Origin: an uncultured Clostridia bacterium
GTDB taxonomy: Bacteria; Bacillota; Clostridia; TANB77; CAG-508
Length of the DNA: 7,791 nt
NCBI GenBank assembly: GCA_944393455.1
Contig: CALYAH010000066.1
Coordinates: forward strand, 1 to 7,791
Reading direction: 5' to 3'
In this document: positions 1-6,550 of the stretch, piece after piece
Numbering within the stretch: the first letter of the stretch is position 1
Layout: the number at the start of each line of letters is the position of its first letter
Program-made: the position numbers and the translations under genes
The notes under the pieces: generated by a model
What the model was told of the DNA's origin: nothing
What the model saw: the letters and a program-made list of their open reading frames with translations, nothing else
Database searches by the model: none

Positions 1-1
1 T

Positions 2-124
2 TTATCAAAAATTTTGGGACATAGTTCAGTAAAGGTAACAGAGGAGTGCTATTTAGACTTAGAGACAGAAGATTTAAGGAAAAAGTATCAAAGGTATTCG
101 CCACTAATGAATTTAAAAAAATAA
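2..124 (+). CDS. Tyrosine recombinase (phage-type integrase), C-terminal end only
   Basis: This is the last 40 codons of a gene that begins before the window; the reading frame is open from base 2 to the TAA at 122-124. Two features fit the end of the tyrosine recombinase catalytic domain: an LGHSS box (His at visible residue 7) and, ten residues later, a Tyr in ECYLDL (visible residue 17). In the family, these positions are the second conserved His and the nucleophilic Tyr that attaches covalently to DNA during strand exchange. About 23 residues follow the Tyr, a normal tail length. The enzyme would integrate or excise a mobile element. Its remaining catalytic residues lie outside the window, so I cannot tell an integrase from a Xer-type resolvase. 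It ends just before a terminator shared with the convergent gene. Confidence 0.78.
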   Translation, partial: LSKILGHSSVKVTEECYLDLETEDLRKKYQRYSPLMNLKK

Positions 125-127
125 AAA

Positions 128-165
128 ATAATAGGGGCACTGGAATATTATAGTGCCCTTATTAT
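128..165. terminator. Bidirectional intrinsic terminator between convergent genes
   Basis: The arms 128-141 and 152-165 pair over 14 bp with one G-T wobble, around a 10-nt loop. A T7 run follows on the + strand at 171-177, and the A-rich stretch at about 113-127 gives a T-rich run on the minus strand. It can therefore end both the recombinase transcript and the minus-strand gene. The minus gene's stop codon (162-164) lies inside the right arm. Confidence 0.8.
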
Positions 166-1148
166 AAATATTTTTTTCTATTGGATGGATGAAATGGAGA
201 ATTTGTTTTTTCAAAAAAATCAAAGAAATCTTTATCTGATATGTTATTAGATTTGTAAAGATTTAATTCTCTTTTGGCTTGTTTTTGCCAGTTTGAAAAT
301 ATTATGTTAGCTTTTGAATCCAAGCTTTTTGAATATTGTTTATATATGCGACTATATGCTTTGCTATATACATGGTAATGTTCATCATTCTTTATTCTTT
401 TTGAATAAGCATAATTTTTATTAGCAATATCATGCTTATGAATATCACAATAAGCAATAGTGCTTCTATTTGTTAAAAAAAATTTTTTACAATTTTTATT
501 TCTACAATTTTTTACAAAGACACTACTACCATTTAGTTTATAATTTATACAATTGATAAAATCATATATTAGAAACGAAGTATAATCATAAACATCTATA
601 TGCTTTTCTACAGAAAGATTTGTTTTATTATATTTATAAGCAATTGTACTTATACATTCAAAATTTTTAAAGATATTATCTTTAAAATCATGACGAGAAT
701 TATATTTTTCTATTAAAAGATTAATATTGTGCTTAGAATTTATATCAAAAATCTCCTTTAATGCGTTATAAAGCTCTCGTTGAACAATTTGAATATCATT
801 TAGAAAACAACTAGTAAAGCTTATATAATTGTCTCCAATCTTTAAACTTTGAATATAAGATAGTAAGATTAAATAATCAAGAGGTCTACAGCAATCTACT
901 TTTTTATTTAATTCTTCTTCAATAGTTTTTTCTTTTAAATTTGATAATTCATTTACGACTGGGTTATGTGAAAGTTTAAAAATGGTGGATATTTTTTTTT
1001 GAATTTCTATAGCATCAGTAAGAGAAATTTTACATAACAATGATTTGAAATAATCTTTACTATAATTAATAAAATCAATAGTTAGTTCTCCAAATTTATA
1101 TGTGTTTTTTGCAATAATAATATTATTTTTTTGTTCAATAATCTTCAT
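162..1148 (-). CDS. Unrecognised 328-residue protein with a Cys/His zinc-binding-type cluster
   Basis: The start at 1148 is supported by an AAGGTGA ribosome binding site on the minus strand (about 1153-1159), 4-6 nt upstream. The first two thirds are mostly helical-looking and rich in Lys, Asn and Ile, with no signal peptide or membrane segment that I can see. Near residues 215-237 is a cluster C-x4-C-x13-C-x2-H (Cys215, Cys220, Cys234, His237; His239 is an alternative ligand). A basic, Tyr-rich stretch follows (about 245-275), then a helix with Trp287 and the segment QAKREL. This tail layout resembles uncharacterised Bacillota proteins I recall with a CGNR-like or DUF6076-like zinc motif, but I cannot confirm the family. 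A nucleic-acid-binding or regulatory role is inference. The gene has its own promoter, divergent from the small-gene block. Confidence 0.7.
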   Translation of the reverse strand: MKIIEQKNNIIIAKNTYKFGELTIDFINYSKDYFKSLLCKISLTDAIEIQKKISTIFKLSHNPVVNELSNLKEKTIEEELNKKVDCCRPLDYLILLSYIQSLKIGDNYISFTSCFLNDIQIVQRELYNALKEIFDINSKHNINLLIEKYNSRHDFKDNIFKNFECISTIAYKYNKTNLSVEKHIDVYDYTSFLIYDFINCINYKLNGSSVFVKNCRNKNCKKFFLTNRSTIAYCDIHKHDIANKNYAYSKRIKNDEHYHVYSKAYSRIYKQYSKSLDSKANIIFSNWQKQAKRELNLYKSNNISDKDFFDFFEKTNSPFHPSNRKKYL

Positions 1149-1174
1149 TTTATCACCTTATTCATTAAAAAAAT

Positions 1175-1203
1175 TCAATAGTATTTAATACTAAAAAAAT
1201 CAA
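1175..1203 (-). promoter_or_regulatory. Probable promoter of the minus-strand zinc-cluster gene
   Basis: Read on the minus strand: TTGATT (1203-1198), a 17-bp spacer, then TATTGA (1180-1175). This predicts a transcript start near 1168, leaving about 20 nt of leader that contains the AAGGTGA site. Both hexamers are imperfect; the exact spacing and position favour it. Confidence 0.45.
1179..1193. promoter_or_regulatory. Perfect palindrome, candidate operator
   Basis: TAGTATT-T-AATACTA has two perfect 7-bp half-sites around one central base. It lies almost wholly in the spacer of the predicted minus-strand promoter, where a bound repressor would block RNA polymerase. The half-site AATACTA recurs at 1202-1208. 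The sequence is AT-rich, so chance is possible, but the placement is suggestive. Confidence 0.45.
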
Positions 1204-1240
1204 TACTAATTACTATATATCCTATATGATACAAAACTAT

Positions 1241-1268
1241 TTTATATTTGTCAATATTGTGGTAATAT
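1241..1268 (+). promoter_or_regulatory. Probable promoter of the small-gene block
   Basis: TTTATA (1241-1246), a 16-bp spacer, then TAATAT (1263-1268), with an extended -10 TGG at 1260-1262. The TGTGGTAA core is shared with the stronger promoter at 7144-7172. It would start transcription near 1275, a short distance before the gene at 1302. Confidence 0.5.
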
Positions 1269-1301
1269 AAGATTACACTAACAAGAGAGGAGATGATATA
1301 A

Positions 1302-1610
1302 ATGTACTATAAAACAATTGCAATCTTAGAGAATAATGAAAGAGCGTTTGTTGAAGATTTATTATTAATTATTAATAATGAGGAAGACGACGACAAAATG
1401 CTTTCAAATGAAACTGTTGTTGGAATTACAAAAAGCTTGATAGACAAACACAAAATTAACTTTGCAGAATTAATGTATCAGCTAAACAACGAAGATATTA
1501 TTGAATTTTGGCATAATAATAAGCTAGACAAGTTTAGTAAAGATATATTGCAATGTTTACAGAGATTACTATTAAAAGCTTATACTCAGATAGTAAGAAA
1601 TGACGAGTAG
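1302..1610 (+). CDS. Small acidic hypothetical protein (102 aa)
   Basis: I do not recognise this protein. The start is supported by AGAGGAG (1286-1292), nine bases before the ATG. The product is acidic, with a run of Glu/Asp around residues 27-31 (EEDDD), followed by what look like helical segments. It has a single Cys (in ILQCLQ) and no membrane segment or signal peptide. It is the first gene after the divergent promoter region and so probably the first gene of the rightward block. In size and composition it resembles small accessory proteins common in mobile elements. No function can be assigned. Confidence 0.65.
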   Translation: MYYKTIAILENNERAFVEDLLLIINNEEDDDKMLSNETVVGITKSLIDKHKINFAELMYQLNNEDIIEFWHNNKLDKFSKDILQCLQRLLLKAYTQIVRNDE

Positions 1611-1780
1611 ATACAAATCAACATAAAAAAAATGGTAGAGATGAAGTAAATAACTATAAAACTGTAACAGAGTTTTGCAAGCTTATTTCGGTGGATAGTG
1701 TATTGAAAGTACAAAATTTAAAGAAGTTCTGCATAATGCAAGAGGAAATTTATTTTAATAGAAGGAGGAAAATTTTATGA
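1604..1780 (+). other. Open frame without a usable start; possible gene remnant
   Basis: In the frame two bases off the 1302 gene, reading is open from just after a TGA at 1601-1603 to a TGA at 1778-1780. That stop overlaps the next gene's ATG in an ATGA arrangement. The roughly 58 codons read plausibly as protein (for example VTEFCKLISVDS), but the only in-frame starts are a GTG at 1691, a TTG at 1703 and an ATG at 1736, none with a clear ribosome binding site. It may be the frameshifted tail of an older, longer version of the 1302 gene, a remnant of another gene, or chance. The AAGGAGG serving the 1777 gene lies inside it. Confidence 0.25.
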
Positions 1781-2184
1781 GTAAAATAAAAAGTGTAGGA
1801 AAAAAAGAAAAAGGAAAAATGAGGGAAAGTTGTATGGATTTTGACAAATCTAATGAAAAAATTACTTTTGGTTTAGATGTTGATTACTTTATGTATATAG
1901 CAGATGAATATTTGTATTCAGAAATAGCAGATGAAGTTAATATTGAGGATTTTAAGAGAAAATACCTTGATGAAATGATAGACATTGAACATAGAGGTCT
2001 CACTGAATCAGCACAGTATCTAGTTGCTATACTTGCTAAGGGGGTTAAAAGCCCTAAAGAAATAGAGAGAAAATTAAATGTTCTTGAAGGTAACATAGAA
2101 GACTTATTATTCGGTCTATCCATAAGTAATATGTTAACCGATGTATATGAATTAATAGACAGTATAAATCAAAATAAAAGCTAA
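1777..2184 (+). CDS. Hypothetical protein (135 aa)
   Basis: I do not recognise this protein. The start is well supported by AAGGAGG at 1762-1768, eight bases before the ATG. The N-terminus is basic and probably disordered (residues 1-20, Lys-rich). From about residue 30 the rest looks like a compact, mostly helical acidic domain, with no membrane segment. The helix-turn-helix-like stretch around residues 84-104 (AILAKGVKSPKEIERKLNV) resembles a short DNA-binding helix pair, but that is weak inference. It sits between two other unknown small genes on the same strand and probably shares their transcript. An antisense open frame across it (1884-2123) looks like a shadow. Confidence 0.65.
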   Translation: MSKIKSVGKKEKGKMRESCMDFDKSNEKITFGLDVDYFMYIADEYLYSEIADEVNIEDFKRKYLDEMIDIEHRGLTESAQYLVAILAKGVKSPKEIERKLNVLEGNIEDLLFGLSISNMLTDVYELIDSINQNKS

Positions 2185-2215
2185 ACTATTTCGGAAAAAT
2201 GAAAGGAGAAGAAAC

Positions 2216-2452
2216 ATGAAATACTATAGCTATAAATCATTAACAAGAAGGTTAAACAAAGTTTCATATCTTCCGATAACACTAAATGATATTAAAGGTT
2301 GGCTGATAGATTTAGATTATCTAAATGAAAATGAGCCTACTTATAAGGCACAAGGACTATTTTATTACAATAAAAAAGGAAAGATAAAATGGGCAGAAAT
2401 AGTTGTAAAAGAAATAGAAGATAAATATTTTATAAAAAAAGAAATGGCTTAG
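2216..2452 (+). CDS. Small hypothetical protein (78 aa), possible winged-helix fold
   Basis: The start is supported by AAAGGAG at 2202-2208, seven bases before the ATG. The layout is: an N-terminal stretch (KSLTRRLNKVSYLPI), a helix containing DIKGWLIDLDYL (residues 25-36), NENEPTYKAQGLFYY, then a Lys-rich turn and IKWAEIVVKEIEDKYF. A helix, a 'leaves-a-residue-to-proline-Thr-x-Lys-Ala' segment and a terminal strand pair recall small winged-helix proteins near phage antirepressors. The match is by eye only, and a regulatory role is inference. It is the last gene before the replication block, and its stop codon lies in a short palindrome. Confidence 0.6.
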   Translation: MKYYSYKSLTRRLNKVSYLPITLNDIKGWLIDLDYLNENEPTYKAQGLFYYNKKGKIKWAEIVVKEIEDKYFIKKEMA

Positions 2453-2461
2453 ATTAAGCCA
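2445..2461. repeat. Perfect palindrome over a stop codon
   Basis: TGGCTTA-GAT-TAAGCCA is a 7-bp stem with a 3-nt loop covering the TAG (2450-2452) of the preceding gene. No T-run follows, so it is a poor intrinsic terminator. It could protect an mRNA end or bind a protein. Confidence 0.4.
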
Positions 2462-2472
2462 CTTCCTAAAAT

Positions 2473-2538
2473 ACAGAAAATCTAATTTGTATTTTATAAA
2501 AATCCAATTGAATAATATCACAAATTAGATTTCTCTGT
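2473..2538. repeat. Long inverted repeat upstream of the primase gene
   Basis: The left arm ACAGAAAATCTAATTTGT (2473-2490) matches the reverse complement of 2520-2538 over 18 positions with one extra base. The spacer is 29 nt. No T-run follows the right arm, so it is not a standard terminator. It lies in the 119-bp gap directly before the primase ribosome binding site. Possible roles are control of primase expression, a protein-binding site, or part of a replication or strand-initiation origin. Confidence 0.6.
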
Positions 2539-2571
2539 CAAATAAATAAAGAATATTAGGAGGAATTAACA

Positions 2572-3708
2572 ATGTGCCATTTTGACAAAGAGATAGAGAT
2601 GATGAGAAAGGAAAAAGAAAGTAGAAAAAGAATATATGAGTTATATGATACTCCTATTAGACAAGCTGATGTAATACCTAAAATGGGAATTTATGTTTCA
2701 ATATTTCCTAAAAGACGTTTTGAAAAACCTGCAAATGAAGATGATATTATTACATATGGCTTAAAATTACAGCCAACACTACTAAAAACTTATGAATTGG
2801 AGGAAGAAGTTGCAAGGAAAGGCAAAACTTTTTGCGGATGCATTTTTCTGGATTTAGATTATTACCATAAAACATATGGAAAATGTACGTCAGATGAAAT
2901 GGCAATAGAAACTTCTTTGGCCTGGGATAGATTATGTGAAATAGCTTTAGGAACACCTAATTGGTTAATTCAAATACCAGAAGCTGGAGGAAATGTAAAA
3001 AATACAAAAGAATATTTTATTTCAATGTCGACTTTTGGGCTTGATGTAGACCATAAACAAGATAAAAATAAAAATGATATTACTCCACCATATGGGGAAA
3101 TGTACAAAGAAGTAAAGCAAAGAATAATTGATTTAGACTTAAATGTATTATTCGCATATAAAACCTTTTCAGACCCTGCAAAAGGAGAAAGATTTAGATT
3201 AATATTCAAGACCGATGTTCCTATTTTTAGTTGGGATTTAGCTCATGGTATCATATTATTATTGCAAGCAATGTTTCCTGAGTATTTTGATAGTAATTGC
3301 ACAAATGTTAATAGACAATTTCATGGAAGTAATACACCAATTGAAGAAAAAAACCCTCATTTTGGAAAAAGTATAGCATTAGATAAATATTTTAGATGTT
3401 TCGAAAAATACTTAAAAAAGAAAGATAGTGCAAATTTTGCTAAAAATATGCAAGAACTTTCAAAAAAGACAGGGATTAATCTTCTAAATGGCATTTTCCA
3501 CGTAAGAAAAGTTGAAATATCAGAAGAACAAGAGGAGCAGTTAAGGAAAGAACAAGAGCATACATATAACATGGAGATGTTTTCAAAACAGCATTTTTGT
3601 GTAAGAGGAAATGTATGTCAAAAAGTTTTTAAGGACGATAATACATACGAAAACACCGAATCATTATATTATTATATTATAGTAGTTCGGAGATTTCGTA
3701 CAAAATAG
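2572..3708 (+). CDS. AEP-type (PrimPol-like) replication primase, N-terminal part; frame broken near the 3' end
   Basis: The start is supported by AGGAGG at 2558-2563, eight bases before the ATG. Three segments fit the catalytic core of archaeo-eukaryotic primases found in plasmids and integrated elements: GLDVDH (residues 156-161), whose DxD would bind metal; TFSDPAKGERFRLIF (198-212), the 'S...RFR' segment; and DSNCTNVNRQFHGSN (240-254), resembling the third motif with its Arg. The family makes RNA or DNA primers to start replication of its element. The His usual in the second motif is not obvious here. A charged, helical tail (315-335) leads into a Cys-containing segment (343-349). The frame then ends at a TAG (3706-3708) after a compositionally odd tail, while typical C-terminal primase sequence resumes in another frame at 3716. 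The pair looks like one gene of about 560 codons split by an indel, a programmed shift or an assembly error. Confidence 0.72.
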   Translation: MCHFDKEIEMMRKEKESRKRIYELYDTPIRQADVIPKMGIYVSIFPKRRFEKPANEDDIITYGLKLQPTLLKTYELEEEVARKGKTFCGCIFLDLDYYHKTYGKCTSDEMAIETSLAWDRLCEIALGTPNWLIQIPEAGGNVKNTKEYFISMSTFGLDVDHKQDKNKNDITPPYGEMYKEVKQRIIDLDLNVLFAYKTFSDPAKGERFRLIFKTDVPIFSWDLAHGIILLLQAMFPEYFDSNCTNVNRQFHGSNTPIEEKNPHFGKSIALDKYFRCFEKYLKKKDSANFAKNMQELSKKTGINLLNGIFHVRKVEISEEQEEQLRKEQEHTYNMEMFSKQHFCVRGNVCQKVFKDDNTYENTESLYYYIIVVRRFRTK

Positions 3709-3715
3709 CGAGAGA

Positions 3716-4267
3716 ATGTTCTATGAAATATCAATGACAGATAAATATACATTGGTAAAAAAGAAGACGAAAATAAAAACAGAAGTATCTGAAAAAGAGG
3801 AAACAAAAAAGTATTTAACAACCAATACAAAAACTGAATTACCAAAAGTAAAGATAAATGATTGGAACAAGGTTATAGAAAAATGCCAACTATTTAAGAT
3901 ATTTGTAACAGGCGAAAGGCGATTACATCATCAAGAACTTTTTGGGTTATCTCTTAATTTAATGTATTTTGAGGGAGGCAAAAAAAGAATACTAGAAACT
4001 ATAGAAAAATATGATAACTTGTACAATGAAGAAAAAGATAACAAATGGGAAATGCAGATAGAATATGCAAAAAAATGCAATTATAGTGCAATGCAATGCT
4101 CTAAATTTTGCCCGTTTGAGGCAGAATGCAAACATTATCGTAACATAGTTAACACAGTTGTTCCCAAAAATAAAATTTACAAGCTAAATAATAATAGTGT
4201 GAACTACTTAGATAAGGACAAAGGATATGAACAGTTATTGAATGCACTAAAAAAAGGGGTGCTTTAA
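3716..4267 (+). CDS. AEP primase C-terminal domain, in a shifted frame
   Basis: This 183-residue product looks like the continuation of the preceding primase. Around residues 57-90 it has a C-x-L-F...ERRL-H-x-x-ELFGLSLNL...GG segment. Later comes a cluster of Cys121, Cys128, Cys132, Cys138 and His140 (SKFCPFEAECKH), which I associate with C-terminal domains of element-borne AEP primases; it probably binds zinc or an Fe-S cluster. Cys57 could be a further ligand. The first ATG (3716) lies seven bases after the previous stop and has no ribosome binding site, so independent initiation is doubtful. The frame is open upstream only from 3686, just after two TAG codons at 3680-3685. A single +1 shift between 3686 and 3708 would join the parts. 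The first ~45 residues are Lys/Glu/Thr-rich and linker-like. Confidence 0.68.
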   Translation: MFYEISMTDKYTLVKKKTKIKTEVSEKEETKKYLTTNTKTELPKVKINDWNKVIEKCQLFKIFVTGERRLHHQELFGLSLNLMYFEGGKKRILETIEKYDNLYNEEKDNKWEMQIEYAKKCNYSAMQCSKFCPFEAECKHYRNIVNTVVPKNKIYKLNNNSVNYLDKDKGYEQLLNALKKGVL

Positions 4268-5830
4268 GTGATAGAGGCAAATAAAGAAAACTACGAAAAG
4301 TACTTAAAACATCAACGTAAAAATCATTTATTGACACTAGTAAGTGCTCAAACTTCTTTAGGAAAAACAAGTGCATATGAAAAAGTTATAAAAAATGCTT
4401 TTTGGGATAAATTCATAATAGCACTTCCAACTAATGAATTAAAACATCAAGTTTATAATGATTTAGTTAATATGGGAGTAACAGATATAATGGAAACTCC
4501 TGAAATTCCTGAAATCAATGACCAAGAAATAAAAGAAGAATATTTTTATTTAATGCAAATTGGTGCTGTTGAAAAAAGAAAAGAATTTTTAAATAATGCA
4601 GTTAAAGAATTGAAAGAACAAGCTGAAAAGGAAACAAATGAGGCTAAGTTAAATAAAATTAATGCAGATATAAATAACATAACCTATTATTTAGTACAAA
4701 ATGAAACAGTAAATCATTTTGAAGGACACATTGTAACCACCTGGGCTAGATTATTTTATTTACATTGGTGCTTAATCTATACACATAAATTGATAATTGA
4801 TGAAGATATTTTGAGAGAATGCATAAAGGTTAAAACATATAGTTTAGCTAAATTAAGAAAAACTTGTAATATATTAGAAAATCATTATAAAGAAAAATTA
4901 CAAAAAAAGATAGATATAATATTAAAAGCTCCTTACAAGCAGATAAATGCAGTAGAGCCAATTTATCAAAAATATATGAGTAATGAAGAAATTGAAGAAA
5001 TAGAGGAAGAAGTTACAAATCTACATCAAGATATTTACAACATTTTTGATGTACTCTCTATTAGTGCAATTTATAAATATAACCCCAATAAAGAAAAAAT
5101 GAAAAACAGTTATAATGATGATGACTTAGTACATTGTTTGGTTTGTAGGGATATTCCATTTATGACTACTTATGTTTTATCTGCCACGATGGAAAAGGAT
5201 TTTTATATTAAGTATTTTGAAGATAGAGACATAGAATATATAAAAATACCACACGACAAATATATGGGCAAGTTATTACAGGATTACTCATACTCTTATA
5301 GTAGAACTTGTTTAGATAATTCTCCACAAATATTAGAAGAAATAAGGAGACAATATCCAAACACACCTTTAATTACATTTAAGAAATTTTGCAATGAAGG
5401 AGATTATAATTTTGGTGCAATAGAAGGCTTGAACAATTTAGAAGGACAAGACATAGTTGTAGTAGGTATGCCGTACTTAAACGATATTGTTTATAAGTTT
5501 TTCTTGTATTCTTTGTATGGAGAGATAATAATAGAGGATAAACCACATTATCAAAGAATAGAAAATGATGAATATTCATTTAAAATTACAACTTATTCTA
5601 ATGAACACTACCAAAAAATCATTACATATTTTTTAAAATCTGAAATAGAACAAGCTGTTGGAAGGGCAAGACTACTTAGATATAATTGTACAGTCCATTT
5701 GTTTAGTGGTTTTCCAGCAGAGCAGGCAGAATTTGTAAAGGATTTAGAGATAGATGTAACTAGTAAAAATGAAGAAGAATTAGAATCAAAGAACAGTGAA
5801 GAAACAGCTATGGAAAGTCAAGATTTATGA
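4268..5830 (+). CDS. SF2 helicase, replication partner of the primase
   Basis: A GTG start lies immediately after the TAA (4265-4267) of the primase part, in the same frame. AAGGGG at 4254-4259 gives an acceptable ribosome binding site, so coupled translation is likely. Helicase motifs appear in order: motif I SAQTSLGKTS (26-35; Lys33, Thr34 for ATP), motif Ia IIALPTNELKHQ (50-61), a charged coiled-coil-like insert (about 100-135), motif II LIIDEDI (175-181; Asp178, Glu179; DEDI rather than DEAD/DEAH), motif III LSATM (304-308), a later strand with ITFKK and IVVVGMP (369-373, 396-402), and motif VI EQAVGRARLLRY (461-472) with arginine-finger candidates Arg466 and Arg468. The acidic, Ser-rich tail (about 496-520) looks disordered. 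It would unwind DNA for the primase during element replication. No key residue looks lost. Confidence 0.85.
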   Translation: MIEANKENYEKYLKHQRKNHLLTLVSAQTSLGKTSAYEKVIKNAFWDKFIIALPTNELKHQVYNDLVNMGVTDIMETPEIPEINDQEIKEEYFYLMQIGAVEKRKEFLNNAVKELKEQAEKETNEAKLNKINADINNITYYLVQNETVNHFEGHIVTTWARLFYLHWCLIYTHKLIIDEDILRECIKVKTYSLAKLRKTCNILENHYKEKLQKKIDIILKAPYKQINAVEPIYQKYMSNEEIEEIEEEVTNLHQDIYNIFDVLSISAIYKYNPNKEKMKNSYNDDDLVHCLVCRDIPFMTTYVLSATMEKDFYIKYFEDRDIEYIKIPHDKYMGKLLQDYSYSYSRTCLDNSPQILEEIRRQYPNTPLITFKKFCNEGDYNFGAIEGLNNLEGQDIVVVGMPYLNDIVYKFFLYSLYGEIIIEDKPHYQRIENDEYSFKITTYSNEHYQKIITYFLKSEIEQAVGRARLLRYNCTVHLFSGFPAEQAEFVKDLEIDVTSKNEEELESKNSEETAMESQDL

Positions 5831-5834
5831 TATT

Positions 5835-5886
5835 AAAATATAGGGGCTATTTAGTACATATTTATTATAGCTAGCTCCTATATTTT
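5835..5886 (+). terminator. Intrinsic terminator after the helicase gene
   Basis: The arms 5835-5849 and 5872-5886 pair over 15 bp with one G-T wobble; the core is AGGGGCTA/TAGCTCCT. The right arm ends in a T-run (5883-5887), and a second T8 run follows at about 5899-5906. It starts five bases after the helicase stop codon and closes the replication operon. Confidence 0.8.
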
Positions 5887-6087
5887 TAAATTTTCATTTT
5901 TTTTAATTTACAGAAAGTTGAAAAATGGAATTTTTTAATGTGTGTATTTTAAAATATGAAAAATATAATGTGATTTGTAGTTAGAATATTCGTAATATTA
6001 AGATAAATTTTAATGGAGTTTAAAAATTGAAATTTAGCATATAACATTGGAATATCTATCTACAATAATATTAAAATATTTGCAGAC

Positions 6088-6096
6088 TTTTCCACA
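6088..6096 (+). promoter_or_regulatory. Consensus DnaA box
   Basis: TTTTCCACA fits the bacterial DnaA box TTWTNCACA exactly. A second candidate on the minus strand at 6399-6407 (GTTTTCACA) differs at one base. A single box can occur by chance in DNA this AT-rich. Confidence 0.45.
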
Positions 6097-6228
6097 ATTT
6101 ATGAATGCTGTTTTTCTATTATTGCTTTGTTTTTGTTGCCTTACAAAAAAATAAGAAGTTATGTAAAAGTAGATAAATACATGATAAATCTTGTAACACT
6201 ATTTTTATAGCCCAAAAACAATTATTGC

Positions 6229-6251
6229 AGTATTATGTATTAAATAATACT
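6229..6251. repeat. Perfect 8-bp inverted repeat
   Basis: AGTATTAT (6229-6236) and ATAATACT (6244-6251) are perfect reverse complements around a 7-nt loop. The half-site resembles the palindrome at 1179-1193. Confidence 0.45.
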
Positions 6252-6361
6252 ACTAACTTTTGTAAATCAATTTAAAAGTATTAAAAATGAAATTAGTGAG
6301 AGTTATATGAATTTTGTTGTATTTTTAGAAAGTAATAATACAAAAGAATATAAGAATTATT

Positions 6362-6401
6362 TTACATTTGTATAGCTTATTTATATGAGACTTACATTTG
6401 T
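6362..6401 (+). repeat. Spaced 10-bp direct repeat
   Basis: TTACATTTGT occurs at 6362-6371 and 6392-6401, 30 bp apart (about three helical turns). A near copy, TTACATTTAT, lies near 6746. The second copy runs into the one-mismatch DnaA box. Confidence 0.35.
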
Positions 6402-6428
6402 GAAAACTAAAAACCTTCAGTAATAAGT

Positions 6429-6459
6429 ACTACTATAATTTTTTATAATTATATGTAGT
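6429..6459. repeat. Imperfect hairpin
   Basis: ACTACTATAATT (6429-6440) pairs with 6447-6459 over 12 bp with one bulged base and a 6-nt loop. It is mostly A/T and would be a weak stem. Confidence 0.4.
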
Positions 6460-6483
6460 TTATGGAATCTATGTTCAAAAAAG

Positions 6484-6495
6484 TAGTATGTACTA
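6484..6495. repeat. Short palindrome TAGTA-TG-TACTA
   Basis: This is a perfect 5-bp inverted repeat around TG, with the same TAGTA/TACTA half-sites as the sites at 1179-1193, 6429-6459 and 6551-6584. Confidence 0.35.
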
Positions 6496-6550
6496 AATGT
6501 CAAAATACTGTAGTGTTTTTGAGTTCTTGTATGAGCCAATTATACTATGA

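Noticed and set aside
1884..2123. Antisense open frame within the 1777-2184 gene
   Set aside because: It lacks a ribosome binding site; its Ser/Ile-rich content looks like the complement of a real gene.
2473..2538. Inverted repeat as an intrinsic terminator for the small-gene block
   Set aside because: No T-run follows either arm and the loop is long.
2750..3572. Antisense open frames (2750-2956, 2970-3209, 3357-3572) within the primase gene
   Set aside because: Short, without start signals, and opposite a frame with recognisable primase motifs.
4149..4376. Antisense open frame across the primase-helicase junction
   Set aside because: No start signals; it lies opposite real coding sequence including the helicase motif I.
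5379..5579. Antisense open frame within the helicase gene
   Set aside because: Shadow of the helicase frame with no ribosome binding site.
5945..5956. Palindrome TATTTTAAAATA
   Set aside because: Pure A/T palindromes of this length are expected by chance in such DNA.
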